Position numbers and translations under genes: made by a program. DNA of 64,000 bases from Aporhodopirellula rubra (GTDB lineage: Bacteria > Planctomycetota > Planctomycetia > Pirellulales > Pirellulaceae), in contig NZ_JACHXU010000030.1 of the NCBI RefSeq assembly GCF_014192335.1, forward strand, positions 34,195 through 98,194. The letters run 5' to 3'. Numbering within the stretch: the first letter of the stretch is position 1; each line of letters starts with the position of its first letter. The notes beneath the pieces were generated by a model, which was given only the letters and a program-made list of their open reading frames with translations, had not been told where the DNA came from and did no database searches. This document shows, one piece after another, positions 18,651-28,189 of this stretch.

Positions 18651-19328
18651 ATGCTAGTTGTCGAGAATGTTAAAAAATCTTACGCCACGGTGGGGCAACC
18701 GCTCCGCGTGTTGGAGGATGTGTCATTGCGACTCGAACCGGGGCAGTCGGCGGCGATCGTTGGTCCGAGCGGTACCGGGAAAACGACGCTGTTGCAGATT
18801 CTGGGAACGCTCGATCAGCCCGACGAGGGACGCGTTTCCATCAACGGAACGGATCCGTTTGCCCTCGATGAGAAGGCCCGAGCGGCGTTTCGCAACCAAA
18901 CGATCGGATTCGTTTTTCAAGATCACCATCTGTTGCCGCAATTATCGGTGATCGAGAATGTGTTGATCCCTTCGCTCGCCACGGGCAAACCGACGGCCGA
19001 CGACACGCGGCGGGCCGAAGCGTTGATCGAGGCCGTGGGGCTGAGCGAACGTAGCACGCACTTGCCGGGAGAATTGTCCGGCGGTGAACGTGAACGCGTC
19101 GCGATCGCCCGGGCCATGTTGATGCGTCCGACGCTGATTCTTGCTGATGAACCGACCGGAAACCTGGATGCGAAAACGGCTTCGGATATCACGAAGTTGT
19201 TGCTCCGTTTGCAAGCCGATGAGAACGCGGTGTTGGTGACGGTGACGCATTCGTTGGCACTCGCCGATGCAATGCAAAGTCAATTCGAACTCACCGGCGG
19301 CGCTCTGGTCGAACGTTCGATGGCGTGA
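18651..19328 (+). CDS. LolD/MacB-type ABC transporter ATP-binding protein
   Basis: The 225-residue protein has all ABC motifs: Walker A GPSGTGKT (38-45), the Q-loop Gln89, signature LSGGE (141-145), Walker B LILADE (161-166) with the 'PTGNLD' D-loop, and the switch His199. The sequence is of the LolD/MacB/FtsE group, which power extraction or export of lipoproteins and other substrates through MacB-fold permeases. No permease gene lies next to it, which is unusual; the downstream gene encodes a DUF58 protein 47 bases away. The start at 18651 matches the family's N-terminus. An ATG at 18606 is the alternative. Confidence 0.88.
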   Translation: MLVVENVKKSYATVGQPLRVLEDVSLRLEPGQSAAIVGPSGTGKTTLLQILGTLDQPDEGRVSINGTDPFALDEKARAAFRNQTIGFVFQDHHLLPQLSVIENVLIPSLATGKPTADDTRRAEALIEAVGLSERSTHLPGELSGGERERVAIARAMLMRPTLILADEPTGNLDAKTASDITKLLLRLQADENAVLVTVTHSLALADAMQSQFELTGGALVERSMA

Positions 19329-19375
19329 GCGTCGCTCATGTTTTCCTCTTTCAAACACACGGACGTTGTTGACGC

Positions 19376-20263
19376 ATGACCCAGTCGCTCTCCCCTGAGA
19401 CGTTGCAGAAAATCAAGCGGCTTGATCTACGGGCCCGCATGGTCGTGCGTGGGTTTTTGCAGGGATTGCACTCGAGTCCGTTGCAGGGATTCTCGGTCCA
19501 GTTCAGTGAGCACCGACGATACAACCGCGGCGATGATCCGAAACTGATCGATTGGTTGGTCTTCGCGAAGACGGACAAGTATTACATCAAACGGTTTGAA
19601 GCGGAGACGAACCTGACGGGATACCTCGTCATGGATTTGTCGAAGTCGATGGGGTTTAGCGAACGTCAATCGATGACCAAGTTCGAGTATGCGACGTGTT
19701 TGGCGGCATCGTTGACGTATTTGATGACGATGCAAAAAGACCCGGTCGGATTGCTGACTTTTCGCGACAAGCTTCGCGCCGTGTTGCCGGCCCGCAGTCG
19801 TCGTGGGCATCTCGGAGACGTGATGGCGGCCCTTTCGGCAATGACGCCGGATGGGACAACCGACATTACCGCGAGTCTCGTGCAGGTCGCGGCGATGTTG
19901 CGGCAAAAAAGTTTGGTGATGTTGTTCTCGGATTTGTTAGGCGATCCCGCTGAAATATTGACCGCATTGGGGAGGCTCCGGCATGGTGGGCACGATGTGA
20001 TTGTGTTTCATGTCATGGACGAAGCCGAGGTGCACTTTCCATACGACGGACCGGTAGAGTTTGAAGATCCCGAAACGGGTGAGTTGGTCACCGTTGATGC
20101 GACCGGTTTTCGAGACGAGTACCTTCGCGGGGTCGATGCGTTTCGAGAAACGTATAGCGAAGGTTGCAACAAGATGCGGATTGACTACGTTGCGCTAGAT
20201 ACCAGCATGCCGTTCGACAAAGCGTTGACGGAGTATTTGCAGCAACGTCAGGCTCGCTTCTAG
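19376..20263 (+). CDS. DUF58 protein with vWA-like domain
   Basis: The 295-residue protein contains the DUF58 hallmark 'RYNRGDDPKLIDW' at 48-60. A vWA-like domain follows, with the MIDAS start Asp87-x-Ser89-x-Ser91 (MDLSKSM). DUF58 proteins usually work with a MoxR-type AAA+ ATPase as chaperone or protease adaptors for envelope or redox complexes. No MoxR gene lies beside it; the preceding gene is the LolD-like ATPase, probably in the same transcript. The only MoxR ATPase in the window is 23 kb away at 43580, and its own operon lacks a vWA protein. There is no membrane segment, unlike the long membrane-bound DUF58 type. Confidence 0.88.
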   Translation: MTQSLSPETLQKIKRLDLRARMVVRGFLQGLHSSPLQGFSVQFSEHRRYNRGDDPKLIDWLVFAKTDKYYIKRFEAETNLTGYLVMDLSKSMGFSERQSMTKFEYATCLAASLTYLMTMQKDPVGLLTFRDKLRAVLPARSRRGHLGDVMAALSAMTPDGTTDITASLVQVAAMLRQKSLVMLFSDLLGDPAEILTALGRLRHGGHDVIVFHVMDEAEVHFPYDGPVEFEDPETGELVTVDATGFRDEYLRGVDAFRETYSEGCNKMRIDYVALDTSMPFDKALTEYLQQRQARF

Positions 20264-20442
20264 AGTCGTTGCCTTCGATCGTCACTGCCGCGCCGTGGGG
20301 ATTGCCGCGTTTGACAAATCATGCCGATCGCGAGCATCTCGGCCTTCGATGGTGTAATATCTTCGTGGTGATTCGGGTGACCTGACGATTGCCCTTTACC
20401 ACGCTCCCTCCCTCCGATTCCCCCCCTCCCCACCCCGGATCG

Positions 20443-21354
20443 ATGATGTTTGCGCGTCTGCAGAATTGTGTTGTGTTCCTCTTTCTAGTTTCGGCTGCGT
20501 TCAGTCCGCTGGCATCGATCGGAACGGCCGGCGACACGGTCGCGGTGGCTGATGGCGGAAGTGCGGAAGCGGTGGCACAGGCGACGATCGAAGATTCTTT
20601 TATTTACAAACAGGTCGAACACGAGAGCAAACCACGGGACTTGCGGATCGACTGGACGCGTCCTTCGGATTGGCAGGCGGGTGGCTCTCGCGGTGCGGTC
20701 GTGTTCTTTCATGGCGGAGGTTGGGTCGGCGGCGAACCAGGCCCGTTCGCGAAGCACAGCCAAGAACTCGCCAAGTTAGGTTTGGTGTGTTTCCGTGTTG
20801 AGTACCGGCTACTCGATAAGAAGGGAACCGCGCCGCCGGATGTCTGCATCGCCGACGCCCAAGACGCGTTTCGATTCGTGCGAGGCAATGCGAAACGATT
20901 CGGAATCGACCCGAACCGGATCGCAGCGGGCGGCGGTTCGGCGGGCGGGCACTTGGCCGCGTATCTCGGCATGATGGACGACGAGATTGTCGAAGGTGTT
21001 TCGAGAAAACCCAACGCGCTTCTGTTGTTCAATCCCGTTTACGACAACGGGCCTGGTGGTTGGGGAACCAAACGCGTCGCAGATCAATACCAGGAGTATT
21101 CACCGGCACACAATATCACGGCCGACGATCCTCCGGCGATCGTGTTTTTAGGGGACAGTGATCGGTTGATCCCCGTAACGACGGCCGAACGATTCCAGCG
21201 ACTCAGTCGCGAAGCGGGCCTGAAGAGCGAGTTGAGAACCTATGCGGGACAACCGCATGGGTTTTTCAACGTCAATCGGTCCGGCGGTAAGTACTACCGC
21301 GAGACACTCGGCGAGACGATCACGTTTTTGCGTGATGCCGGATGGATGAACTAA
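20443..21354 (+). CDS. Exported alpha/beta-hydrolase (esterase/lipase, BD-FAE-like)
   Basis: From the ATG at 20443 the protein has 303 residues and a signal peptide (about 1-30). It shows the HGGGW oxyanion loop (90-94), the nucleophile elbow GGGSAGG with Ser166, an aspartate in LGDSD (238/240) and the histidine in QPHGFF (272). This is the feruloyl/acetyl esterase pattern seen in many planctomycete carbohydrate clusters. It probably removes acyl groups from exported or environmental glycans. The gene is preceded by a pyrimidine-rich run (20397-20440) in which longer in-frame starts lie; these are rejected because they disturb the signal peptide. Confidence 0.88.
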   Translation: MMFARLQNCVVFLFLVSAAFSPLASIGTAGDTVAVADGGSAEAVAQATIEDSFIYKQVEHESKPRDLRIDWTRPSDWQAGGSRGAVVFFHGGGWVGGEPGPFAKHSQELAKLGLVCFRVEYRLLDKKGTAPPDVCIADAQDAFRFVRGNAKRFGIDPNRIAAGGGSAGGHLAAYLGMMDDEIVEGVSRKPNALLLFNPVYDNGPGGWGTKRVADQYQEYSPAHNITADDPPAIVFLGDSDRLIPVTTAERFQRLSREAGLKSELRTYAGQPHGFFNVNRSGGKYYRETLGETITFLRDAGWMN

Positions 21355-21370
21355 CGACAAACGCGGACGG

Positions 21371-22114
21371 TTAAGCGGCGCGTCGTGTTTGTTCCGAACC
21401 GGTTTGGCGAGTCGTCCACTTCCCGGTCGTGTTGGTCAACACGGTCGTTGCCGAATGGGTGACTTTGCCGAGGAATGAGGCGAGTGCTTCGGAGTTCGTT
21501 TCGTCGGTTTTCGCGTCGACGAGGATCAGGTCGATCGCGCCGAAACGGTGGGCGACGTTGACGAGCCCGCGTCCGACCGACTCGGGGAAGATCACAGGGC
21601 GAATGGCCAGTCCGGCGAGTTGGCGGTGGTAGTCACGCATCGCGACGTCACCGCTGCCGAGTTCAAACTCATCGATCACGATGGCTTTGACAACACCTTG
21701 CTCGATTCCCGATTGATCGAGCATTGCGAGGATCGCGGGCATTCGGGATCCGTCGCCGACACCGATTTCGAGAATGCTGGTCGGTTGTTTGTCGCCGACG
21801 ATCTTCAGCAGCGCATCGTGTTCGCCACGCGAGAGCATCGACAGGACGCTGCGTTTGGGCGGTGTGATCTGCGGTGCAGGGGCGGCAGGTTTCGCTTCGG
21901 CGACAACCGGAGCGGCCGGACGCGATGCGGTTCGGCGGGTAGCTGGTTTCGCTTTCGCCGGCGCGGTTGGTGCCGTCGATGCGACCGCGACCTCAGCCGC
22001 CTGACGCGGTGCTGCGGGTGCGGCCGGTTGTGCCGCAGTGGTCTCTGGATTCGCGGTCGTGTCCGAGTTCTCGGAACGCCCGCATAGTGAATTCCAAATC
22101 TTTCTTAAAGACAT
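21371..22114 (-). CDS. Methyltransferase-fold-like protein with Ala/Pro-rich linker
   Basis: The 247-residue protein has a short basic N-terminus and a long Ala/Pro/Thr/Lys-rich linker (about 20-85). A C-terminal domain (about 90-235) has 'ILEIGVGDG' at 114-122, matching motif I (GxGxG-like) of class I SAM-dependent methyltransferases. The later 'IDLILVDAKTDE' resembles the post-motif region. No substrate-binding or catalytic feature can be named, so methyl transfer is only a possibility. The linker suggests tethering to another protein or the envelope, but no signal peptide or membrane segment is visible. It is convergent with the esterase ending at 21354, 16 bases away, and divergent from the subtilase. 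A GTG at 22144 is a less likely start. Confidence 0.6.
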   Translation of the reverse strand: MSLRKIWNSLCGRSENSDTTANPETTAAQPAAPAAPRQAAEVAVASTAPTAPAKAKPATRRTASRPAAPVVAEAKPAAPAPQITPPKRSVLSMLSRGEHDALLKIVGDKQPTSILEIGVGDGSRMPAILAMLDQSGIEQGVVKAIVIDEFELGSGDVAMRDYHRQLAGLAIRPVIFPESVGRGLVNVAHRFGAIDLILVDAKTDETNSEALASFLGKVTHSATTVLTNTTGKWTTRQTGSEQTRRAA

Positions 22115-22438
22115 CGCTGTCGCACCCTGACTTGTCGCTCCCACCGGACTTATACACCGCCAAGGGCGCGAGTCATCGCGCGTGCCGCCTGGCTACCCAC
22201 TTCTTTCGGAACACCCTGACCACGGACTCAAACCTCTTGATGCAGGGTCCGGTTGGGCAAGATCGGTAAGTCGAAACGTCGTTTGTTGTCGTATTTCACG
22301 CGACAAACGCTCAAAACGTGTACTAGGTTTCAACGGAAGAACCGCGCGGATTGGAATCCACTGAATGATCCGTTCCGGTTGTAACGATATCTCTCGTATT
22401 GTGTCGAATCGGCACGTGGGGACTCGACGGCGTCAGGC
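22115..22438. other. 324-base divergent promoter spacer
   Basis: The stretch separates the leftward methyltransferase-like gene from the rightward subtilase. Short arms GTTTGT (22281) and ACAAAC (about 22312) flank a 20-odd-base segment and could be an operator, but the evidence is thin. I see no gene or RNA in it. Confidence 0.4.
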
Positions 22439-24898
22439 ATGAAATCTCGTACGACCGCTACATATTCCGCCAACCATGGAATCGAACTTGCGCCCGCAGG
22501 CATCGAGAGTTGCGAGCCACGTTTAGCGTTATCGGCCAGCATGATGGGGGCCTGGCTCGCGCCCTTGGCAGATCCCTTTTCCGATCCGTTGACTGATCAG
22601 GCCGTCGATCTTCAACCTGAATTCTCGGCACCCTGTCCCGCGGACGCATATGCCGTCGGCCATGACGCCGGTGGCTCCGCGTTGCCCGTCTCGACCGCAG
22701 ACTTTCCGCTCTCGATCGCGCCTGCGGTTTTGACGCCAAACACCTACGGATCGACGCTCAACGATCTCGATCAAGCATTCGCGCAGTCGGCGCTGAATGG
22801 CGCCGATGGATCGGGCAGCAGCCTGATGGAGCAGTCAGCGCGGATCGGGGCATCGAGCGGATTCGACGGGGCCGGGCAAACGATCGCCGTGATCGACTCG
22901 GGAATCGCATACGATCACCACGCGTTCGGATCGGGATACGGCACCGGGACGCGAGTCGTCGGAGGTTGGGACTTTGCCGAAAACGATGCTGACCCCTACG
23001 ACGACGCACCGGCCGGGTATCACGGATCGCACGTGGCAGGTTTGGCCAGTGGAGTGGCGACGACCCTCGACGGCGACACGTTCCGTGGCGTTGCTCCGGG
23101 AGCGGACATCGTCGCACTGCGTGTGTTTGATGACGCGGGTGCCGGAAACTTGGCATGGATCGAGCAAGCGTTGCGATGGGTGCACGACAACCAAGACGCG
23201 TTTGAATCTCCGATCACGACGGTCAACTTGTCTCTCGGTACGGAACTGAACGATTCCAACCGCGACGGAGCGATGGCGATGCTCGAAGACGAATTGCAGA
23301 TGCTCTATGAAGACGACATCCTCGTTTTCGCGGCGGCCGGAAATTCGCAGGCGACACTCGATCCGGCCTCCGATGACCTGATGTATCCCGCGTCGAGCCA
23401 GTGGGTGTCCGCGGTCGGTTCGGTCGATACGAACGGAAACCTCAGTGGATTCTCGCAACGCGAAGAGGGCATCTTTGCTGGTGAAGGGCAGCAATTGACG
23501 AGCGCCGTGCCGGAGCACGTGCGTGGCTACGACGGTTACGTGAACGACTACGCATCGCTCAGTGGAACGAGCATGGCGAGCCCGCAAGTCGCGGCCGCAT
23601 CCATGTTGGTGCGTCAAGCGATGCAAGCAGCGGGCATTGAGGCGACCTCGGAGAGTATTCTCGAACGGCTCGAGTCGACCTCCGTCACGCATACCGATTC
23701 GTCCACGGGGCTGACCTACCGAACACTCGATATCGAAGCGGCCGTCGACTTTGGTGACCTCGCCGGTGGTGGCGGCAACGAAGGCGAACCCGACGGCGGT
23801 GGATCAACGGTCGAGACACCAACGACTATCGACGGCTACACCAGCGGTAACGACTCGGATGAATTAGTTCTGGATCTCCGCGACTTGATCACCAACAGCG
23901 GATCGCAAATCGACGGTGATGTTTGGTTGAGCGACGAGGCCGGACGCTACTTGCTCGATGCGGGCACGACCTCAACGGCATCGAATCCGATCGTGATTGA
24001 TGCGGGTGCGGGCGGTGACACGATTGAAATATTGGGGTCAACCGGATCCGAACAGCTCACGCTGCGTCCTTCGAGTGGAGCGAACGGCGGGCACTCGTTG
24101 TTGACGTTTCCAGGCGGAGTGATCGAACTGCGTGGTTTTGAAAACGTGAGTTTCGTCAGCGGAGGCGGACAGGACCGCGTCACAATGTACGACTCCGACG
24201 GCGACGATGTGTTGCGATCGAACGAGCATTCGGCTCAGTTCAGCGGCCGTGGGTTCGACTTCCAGTTGGAAGGCGTCAATAAACTGTACGTGTACGCGAC
24301 GTCGGGAGGAAACGACACGGCGCACTTGAGTGATTCGGTGCACGACGATCAGCTCGTCATCCGGCCTCAATTCAGTTCGATGCGTGGCGGCGATCAGTTC
24401 CAAGCTGCGTTTGGTTTCGAGCGAGTGTTTGCGTACGCGGAAGCAGGCGGGCATGACACCGCAGACCTGGGCGATAGCTCAGTAAATGATGTGATGTCGA
24501 TCGCGCAAACGCGTTCTCTCATCAGCGGTGTCGGTTATCGCGCGAGTGCCTCAGGGTTTGAAGACGTTGTCGCGACCGCGTCACGTGGCGGCGAAGATAC
24601 CGTGCGAATCTACGTGGACAGCCCCGACGGAAGTTGGCACACGAGTGAATCGTTGACGCAGTGGACCGGTGCCGATGGGACGAGTCGCATCGCTCGCGGG
24701 TTTGAACGCAGCGAAGCGTTCGAGCAATTCGAGACCGTGCCGGTCGGTGCCAGTGCGTTGGCGGCGCAGGCGATCGTGCCGCAATCTCAGACGCTGGCGA
24801 ACGAATCTACCGTTCCGATGCGATCCCTCGATGACCTCAAACGTGATGCCGACGATCACCTTCGCGGGCTCCGCCAATTGTTCGAAGCCTACGAGTGA
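22439..24898 (+). CDS. Subtilisin-like serine protease (S8) with planctomycete N-terminal motif and C-terminal repeats
   Basis: The 819-residue protein has a full S8 catalytic set: Asp153 in AVIDSG, His195 in HGSHVAG, oxyanion Asn302 in AAAGN, and Ser378 in GTSMASP. Near the N-terminus (23-33) it has ESCEPRLALSA, a form of the 'LEPR-LLSA' motif that marks many planctomycete extracellular proteins in place of an ordinary signal peptide. After the catalytic domain comes a Gly-rich linker near 440-460. About four repeats of 50-60 residues follow (about 555-760), each with an aromatic-rich strand and a GG-x-DT turn (for example SGGNDTAHLSDS, AGGHDTADLGDS). The protein is likely surface-bound or secreted. 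It stands alone in its transcription unit. Confidence 0.92.
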   Translation: MKSRTTATYSANHGIELAPAGIESCEPRLALSASMMGAWLAPLADPFSDPLTDQAVDLQPEFSAPCPADAYAVGHDAGGSALPVSTADFPLSIAPAVLTPNTYGSTLNDLDQAFAQSALNGADGSGSSLMEQSARIGASSGFDGAGQTIAVIDSGIAYDHHAFGSGYGTGTRVVGGWDFAENDADPYDDAPAGYHGSHVAGLASGVATTLDGDTFRGVAPGADIVALRVFDDAGAGNLAWIEQALRWVHDNQDAFESPITTVNLSLGTELNDSNRDGAMAMLEDELQMLYEDDILVFAAAGNSQATLDPASDDLMYPASSQWVSAVGSVDTNGNLSGFSQREEGIFAGEGQQLTSAVPEHVRGYDGYVNDYASLSGTSMASPQVAAASMLVRQAMQAAGIEATSESILERLESTSVTHTDSSTGLTYRTLDIEAAVDFGDLAGGGGNEGEPDGGGSTVETPTTIDGYTSGNDSDELVLDLRDLITNSGSQIDGDVWLSDEAGRYLLDAGTTSTASNPIVIDAGAGGDTIEILGSTGSEQLTLRPSSGANGGHSLLTFPGGVIELRGFENVSFVSGGGQDRVTMYDSDGDDVLRSNEHSAQFSGRGFDFQLEGVNKLYVYATSGGNDTAHLSDSVHDDQLVIRPQFSSMRGGDQFQAAFGFERVFAYAEAGGHDTADLGDSSVNDVMSIAQTRSLISGVGYRASASGFEDVVATASRGGEDTVRIYVDSPDGSWHTSESLTQWTGADGTSRIARGFERSEAFEQFETVPVGASALAAQAIVPQSQTLANESTVPMRSLDDLKRDADDHLRGLRQLFEAYE

Positions 24899-24911
24899 AC
24901 CCATCAAACGA

Positions 24912-24950
24912 ATTGATCCGCGCCGCTGTGAATCAGCGACACGGATCAAT
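24912..24950. terminator. Two-part hairpin between convergent genes
   Basis: ATTGATCCG (24912-24920) pairs perfectly with CGGATCAAT (24942-24950). Inside, CGCTG (24924-24928) pairs with CAGCG (24934-24938) around a five-base loop. The hairpin sits 14 bases after the subtilase stop and before the end of the convergent M16 gene. It would work for both directions. Confidence 0.6.
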
Positions 24951-24964
24951 CATGTGGTCTCGAT

Positions 24965-24992
24965 AGTTCTACGCCGCGAGTTCTACGCCGCG
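24965..24992. repeat. Tandem 14-base direct repeat
   Basis: AGTTCTACGCCGCG occurs twice in immediate succession (24965-24978 and 24979-24992), between the terminator hairpin and the end of the M16 peptidase gene. It is probably a slippage duplication. Confidence 0.75.
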
Positions 24993-25007
24993 AACCGCGA
25001 TCGAATT

Positions 25008-27923
25008 TTATTCCGGTTTCGGAAGGTTCGCAAAGTCGCCCGCAATCGCGGTGACGAGTTTGTCCGGGTTGATGAACTTCCGGATCGCTGCGTTGACGTC
25101 TTCAACGGTCGCGTCTTGGATTTGTTGCTCATGTTTGGCAACGTCGGCCAACGTGCGGTCAGTGAACATCGCCATCAACAGCATCGATGCGAGCGCTGGA
25201 TCGCCGGTGCGTGAGATCCGAGCGGCCTGCAGGTAAGACTGTTTGGCGGCGTCGAGTTCTTCCTGCGTGACACCCTCTGCGATCAATCGATCGATTTCTT
25301 CACGGATCACTTTCAGCAACTTGTCTTTGTTGGCCGGATTCGTGATTGCGTAGATCGTCAGGTCAACCCGGTTGTCTTTCGGACGCGGGCTCACGCCGGA
25401 GCGAACGCCGTACGACAATCCTTCTTGTTGACGAACGCGATCAGCCAAACGACTGCTGAGCGAACCGCCACCGAGGATGAAGTTGCCGAGCGTCAGTGCG
25501 GCGTACTCGGGATCGAGATCCGAGAGAGCGTACTGTTGGCTGCTGTACATGAACGCGTTGGATTTATCAGGCGTTTCGAGGGCTTCGAAATGACCGGGCG
25601 TGTCCGGGTGAGCGGGGCGATCGATTCGCACGTAAGGTTGATCCGTCGTCCAGCCTTCGAGTTCGGATTGGAACGCCTTTAAGACGTCGGCGGGTTCGAA
25701 GTTACCAACCACGGACAACTCACCGGCTTGGTTGCCGAGGTAGTCCGCATGCAGTTCGCGGATCTGTTCGATCGTGGCTTCTTCGTACATCGTGATTTCC
25801 TCGTCAATGGTCATGACGTAACGGATGTCATCTTTGGTGTACGGCGACAGGGTGCGACGGACGTGCCGCGGGGCGACAACGCTCGGTTCAGATTGGCTCT
25901 GTTGCAAACTGGTGATGATTTGGCGACGAATCAGTTCGAGTTCCGTGTCGTCTAGACGCGGCGTCTTGAGCACGTCACCGACCAGTGCGATGACCTCATC
26001 GAGGTTCTCCTGTTTGGTCTTCACTTCGATTTGCAACAATCCCATCAGCGTGTAGACCGAGACATCAGCTTTCAATCGGGTGTATTCATCCTGCAGTTCT
26101 TGGTAGGTCATTTCCGTTGTCCCGCGGGCCATCAACAGCCCCAGCATTTCGACGGCGCCCATCCGATCTTTCAGGGTATCGGGGGTACCGAATCGAACCG
26201 TGAGTTTGAGCGAGACCGAATCACCACGCGTGCGTTTGGGGAGCAATGCGTAAGTCATTCCGCCGACCAAGTCACCTCGCAGAACGCGTTTCTCGATTAC
26301 CATCGGATCAGGATCGAAGCTCTCACCGGCTGCGACGGCGGCGCGGCCCTTGTAGTCTTTGAGCAGGATATTGAGGTCCGGCGATTCAGGAATGCTGACT
26401 CGGTCGGACTCGTCGCTCGGGATGAACAGCCCGACGGTGCGGTTGTTGCGAACCAAGTACTTCTTCGCGACTTCGCGAACTTGGTCGGCGGTCAGTGCTT
26501 CGACGGCATCCCGGTACAGGAAGTACAAACGCCAATCACCTTGGGCGGCCCAGTCGCTCAGCGTGACGGCGATTTTATCGGTGTCCGCGGACGCCATCTC
26601 TCGTTGTTTGAGAATTTGAGCTTTGGCCCGCTCGACTTCCGCATCCGTGATCGGTTGTTTGTCCCACGAGTCCTCGAGGATATCGAGCAGTTTCGTGCGG
26701 GCTTGTTCGAGCGATTGATCGACCGGCACTTCGGCCATGCACATCAGCAAGACGGGTTCACGAAAGCCGAATGCCATCGCATACACGCTGCTGGCGATTT
26801 CGGTCTCGACCATTTCTTTGTACAGGCGTCCGCTCGGTTCATCGCCGAGCACCACCGTGAGAGCTTTCGCGGCAGCGTAGTCGGGGTGGCTGCCGGCGGG
26901 GATGTGGTAGGCGGTTCCGACGCATTGGATGTCGCCGACGCGGCGAAGCACGACGGTTCGTTCGCCGTCTTTGGCGGGTTCAACGGTGTAGGTTTCGTCA
27001 ATCGGTTTGGAGGGGACCGGAAGCGGTCCGAACGCGTTTTGGATGGTTGCCAATGCGTGATCAGGATCGAACTTACCGGCGACGATTACCATCACGTTGT
27101 CAGGACGGTAAAACTTGCGATAGAAATTTCGCAGCTTGACGACGGGCACTCGTTCGATGTCGCTGCGGTTGCCGATTGTTGATTTGCCGTAGTTGTGCCA
27201 GTCGAACGCGGCCGATTCGATCCGCTGCATCAAGACGCGGGTGGGTGAATTTTCGCCGCGTTCGAATTCATTACGAACGACCGTCATTTCGCTCGCGAGG
27301 TCTTCGCCGCGGATGAAACTGTTGACCAAACGGTCGGCTTCCAGGTTGACCGCGAACTCCAGGTTGTCTTCGCTCGCGGGAAGCGTTTCGTAGTAGTTCG
27401 TGCGATCCATCCACGTCGTTCCGTTGAAACGGGCGCCGCGTTGGGTGAGGACTTTGGGGACCTCGGGGTGAGTCGGCGTGCCTTTGAACAGCATGTGTTC
27501 GAGCAAGTGAGCCATGCCCGCCTCGCCGTAACCCTCGTGTCGAGAACCAACGAACACGGTCATGTTTACCGTCACGACCTCTTTGCTCTCGTCCGGGAAA
27601 AGCAGAATTTGAACTCCGTTGTCGAGTTCATATTGCGAGATCCCTTCGACGCTGCGGAGCATCTTCGGAAGGCTGTCGGTTGCGGCCACGTGGTCATCCT
27701 TGGCGGTTGTTGAGTCAGAAGTTTGCGACGTCTCGGTGGTTTCGGTTTCAGTTGCGGCGGCGGTCGCGCCATCGTCCGTTGACGAAGAGACGTCGGCGGC
27801 AAAAACAATCGGGCTCACGGCGAACGCGAGACCAATCAGGATCGGCGCGAGGCCGGAGCGTGCGGCGACGCAAATTCGAGACGAGTGTGACCAAGATCGG
27901 GGCGGGGAAACGTGCCGGTTCAT
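25008..27923 (-). CDS. M16 zinc metallopeptidase, full-length two-domain form
   Basis: The 971-residue protein has a signal peptide (about 1-43) and a Thr/Glu-rich linker to residue 85. Two M16 halves follow. The first has the inverted zinc motif HLLEH (His139, Glu142, His143) followed by MLFKGT, and a downstream 'VVRNEFERGE' with the third metal ligand. The second half (about 540-960) lacks HxxEH, as is usual for the supporting half. It includes 'LGGGSLSSRLADRVRQQEGLSYGVRSG', the conserved substrate-binding RY-like region. The family degrades peptides in the periplasm. The protein is single-chain, like PqqL-type peptidases. It is convergent with the subtilase. Confidence 0.93.
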   Translation of the reverse strand: MNRHVSPPRSWSHSSRICVAARSGLAPILIGLAFAVSPIVFAADVSSSTDDGATAAATETETTETSQTSDSTTAKDDHVAATDSLPKMLRSVEGISQYELDNGVQILLFPDESKEVVTVNMTVFVGSRHEGYGEAGMAHLLEHMLFKGTPTHPEVPKVLTQRGARFNGTTWMDRTNYYETLPASEDNLEFAVNLEADRLVNSFIRGEDLASEMTVVRNEFERGENSPTRVLMQRIESAAFDWHNYGKSTIGNRSDIERVPVVKLRNFYRKFYRPDNVMVIVAGKFDPDHALATIQNAFGPLPVPSKPIDETYTVEPAKDGERTVVLRRVGDIQCVGTAYHIPAGSHPDYAAAKALTVVLGDEPSGRLYKEMVETEIASSVYAMAFGFREPVLLMCMAEVPVDQSLEQARTKLLDILEDSWDKQPITDAEVERAKAQILKQREMASADTDKIAVTLSDWAAQGDWRLYFLYRDAVEALTADQVREVAKKYLVRNNRTVGLFIPSDESDRVSIPESPDLNILLKDYKGRAAVAAGESFDPDPMVIEKRVLRGDLVGGMTYALLPKRTRGDSVSLKLTVRFGTPDTLKDRMGAVEMLGLLMARGTTEMTYQELQDEYTRLKADVSVYTLMGLLQIEVKTKQENLDEVIALVGDVLKTPRLDDTELELIRRQIITSLQQSQSEPSVVAPRHVRRTLSPYTKDDIRYVMTIDEEITMYEEATIEQIRELHADYLGNQAGELSVVGNFEPADVLKAFQSELEGWTTDQPYVRIDRPAHPDTPGHFEALETPDKSNAFMYSSQQYALSDLDPEYAALTLGNFILGGGSLSSRLADRVRQQEGLSYGVRSGVSPRPKDNRVDLTIYAITNPANKDKLLKVIREEIDRLIAEGVTQEELDAAKQSYLQAARISRTGDPALASMLLMAMFTDRTLADVAKHEQQIQDATVEDVNAAIRKFINPDKLVTAIAGDFANLPKPE

Positions 27924-28189
27924 CTGATGGAAATCCGTTTGTGTTGCAGATCGAGCGTTACGCCGGCATTGTAACGTCTAGGCCACCGGGGCGACCATCA
28001 CCCCAAACCGATCGCGGACGTCGCAGGTGTTTAGCGGAGGCTGTTGTCTCCTTTTGCGGGCGTCTACGTGATGGCCTCATGCTGATCACGGGTCGTCACC
28101 GAGCGGGCTTCGGTTAGGATGGCTTCGCTAAAGATGAATTTCTGAATTTGACCTTCGAACCGACCTTCGACCGCACGGCTACGAAAAAG

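Noticed and set aside
26031..27182. A 383-codon plus-strand open frame opposite the M16 peptidase gene
   Set aside because: It is antisense to a well-supported protease gene and has no recognisable motif, so it is treated as a shadow.
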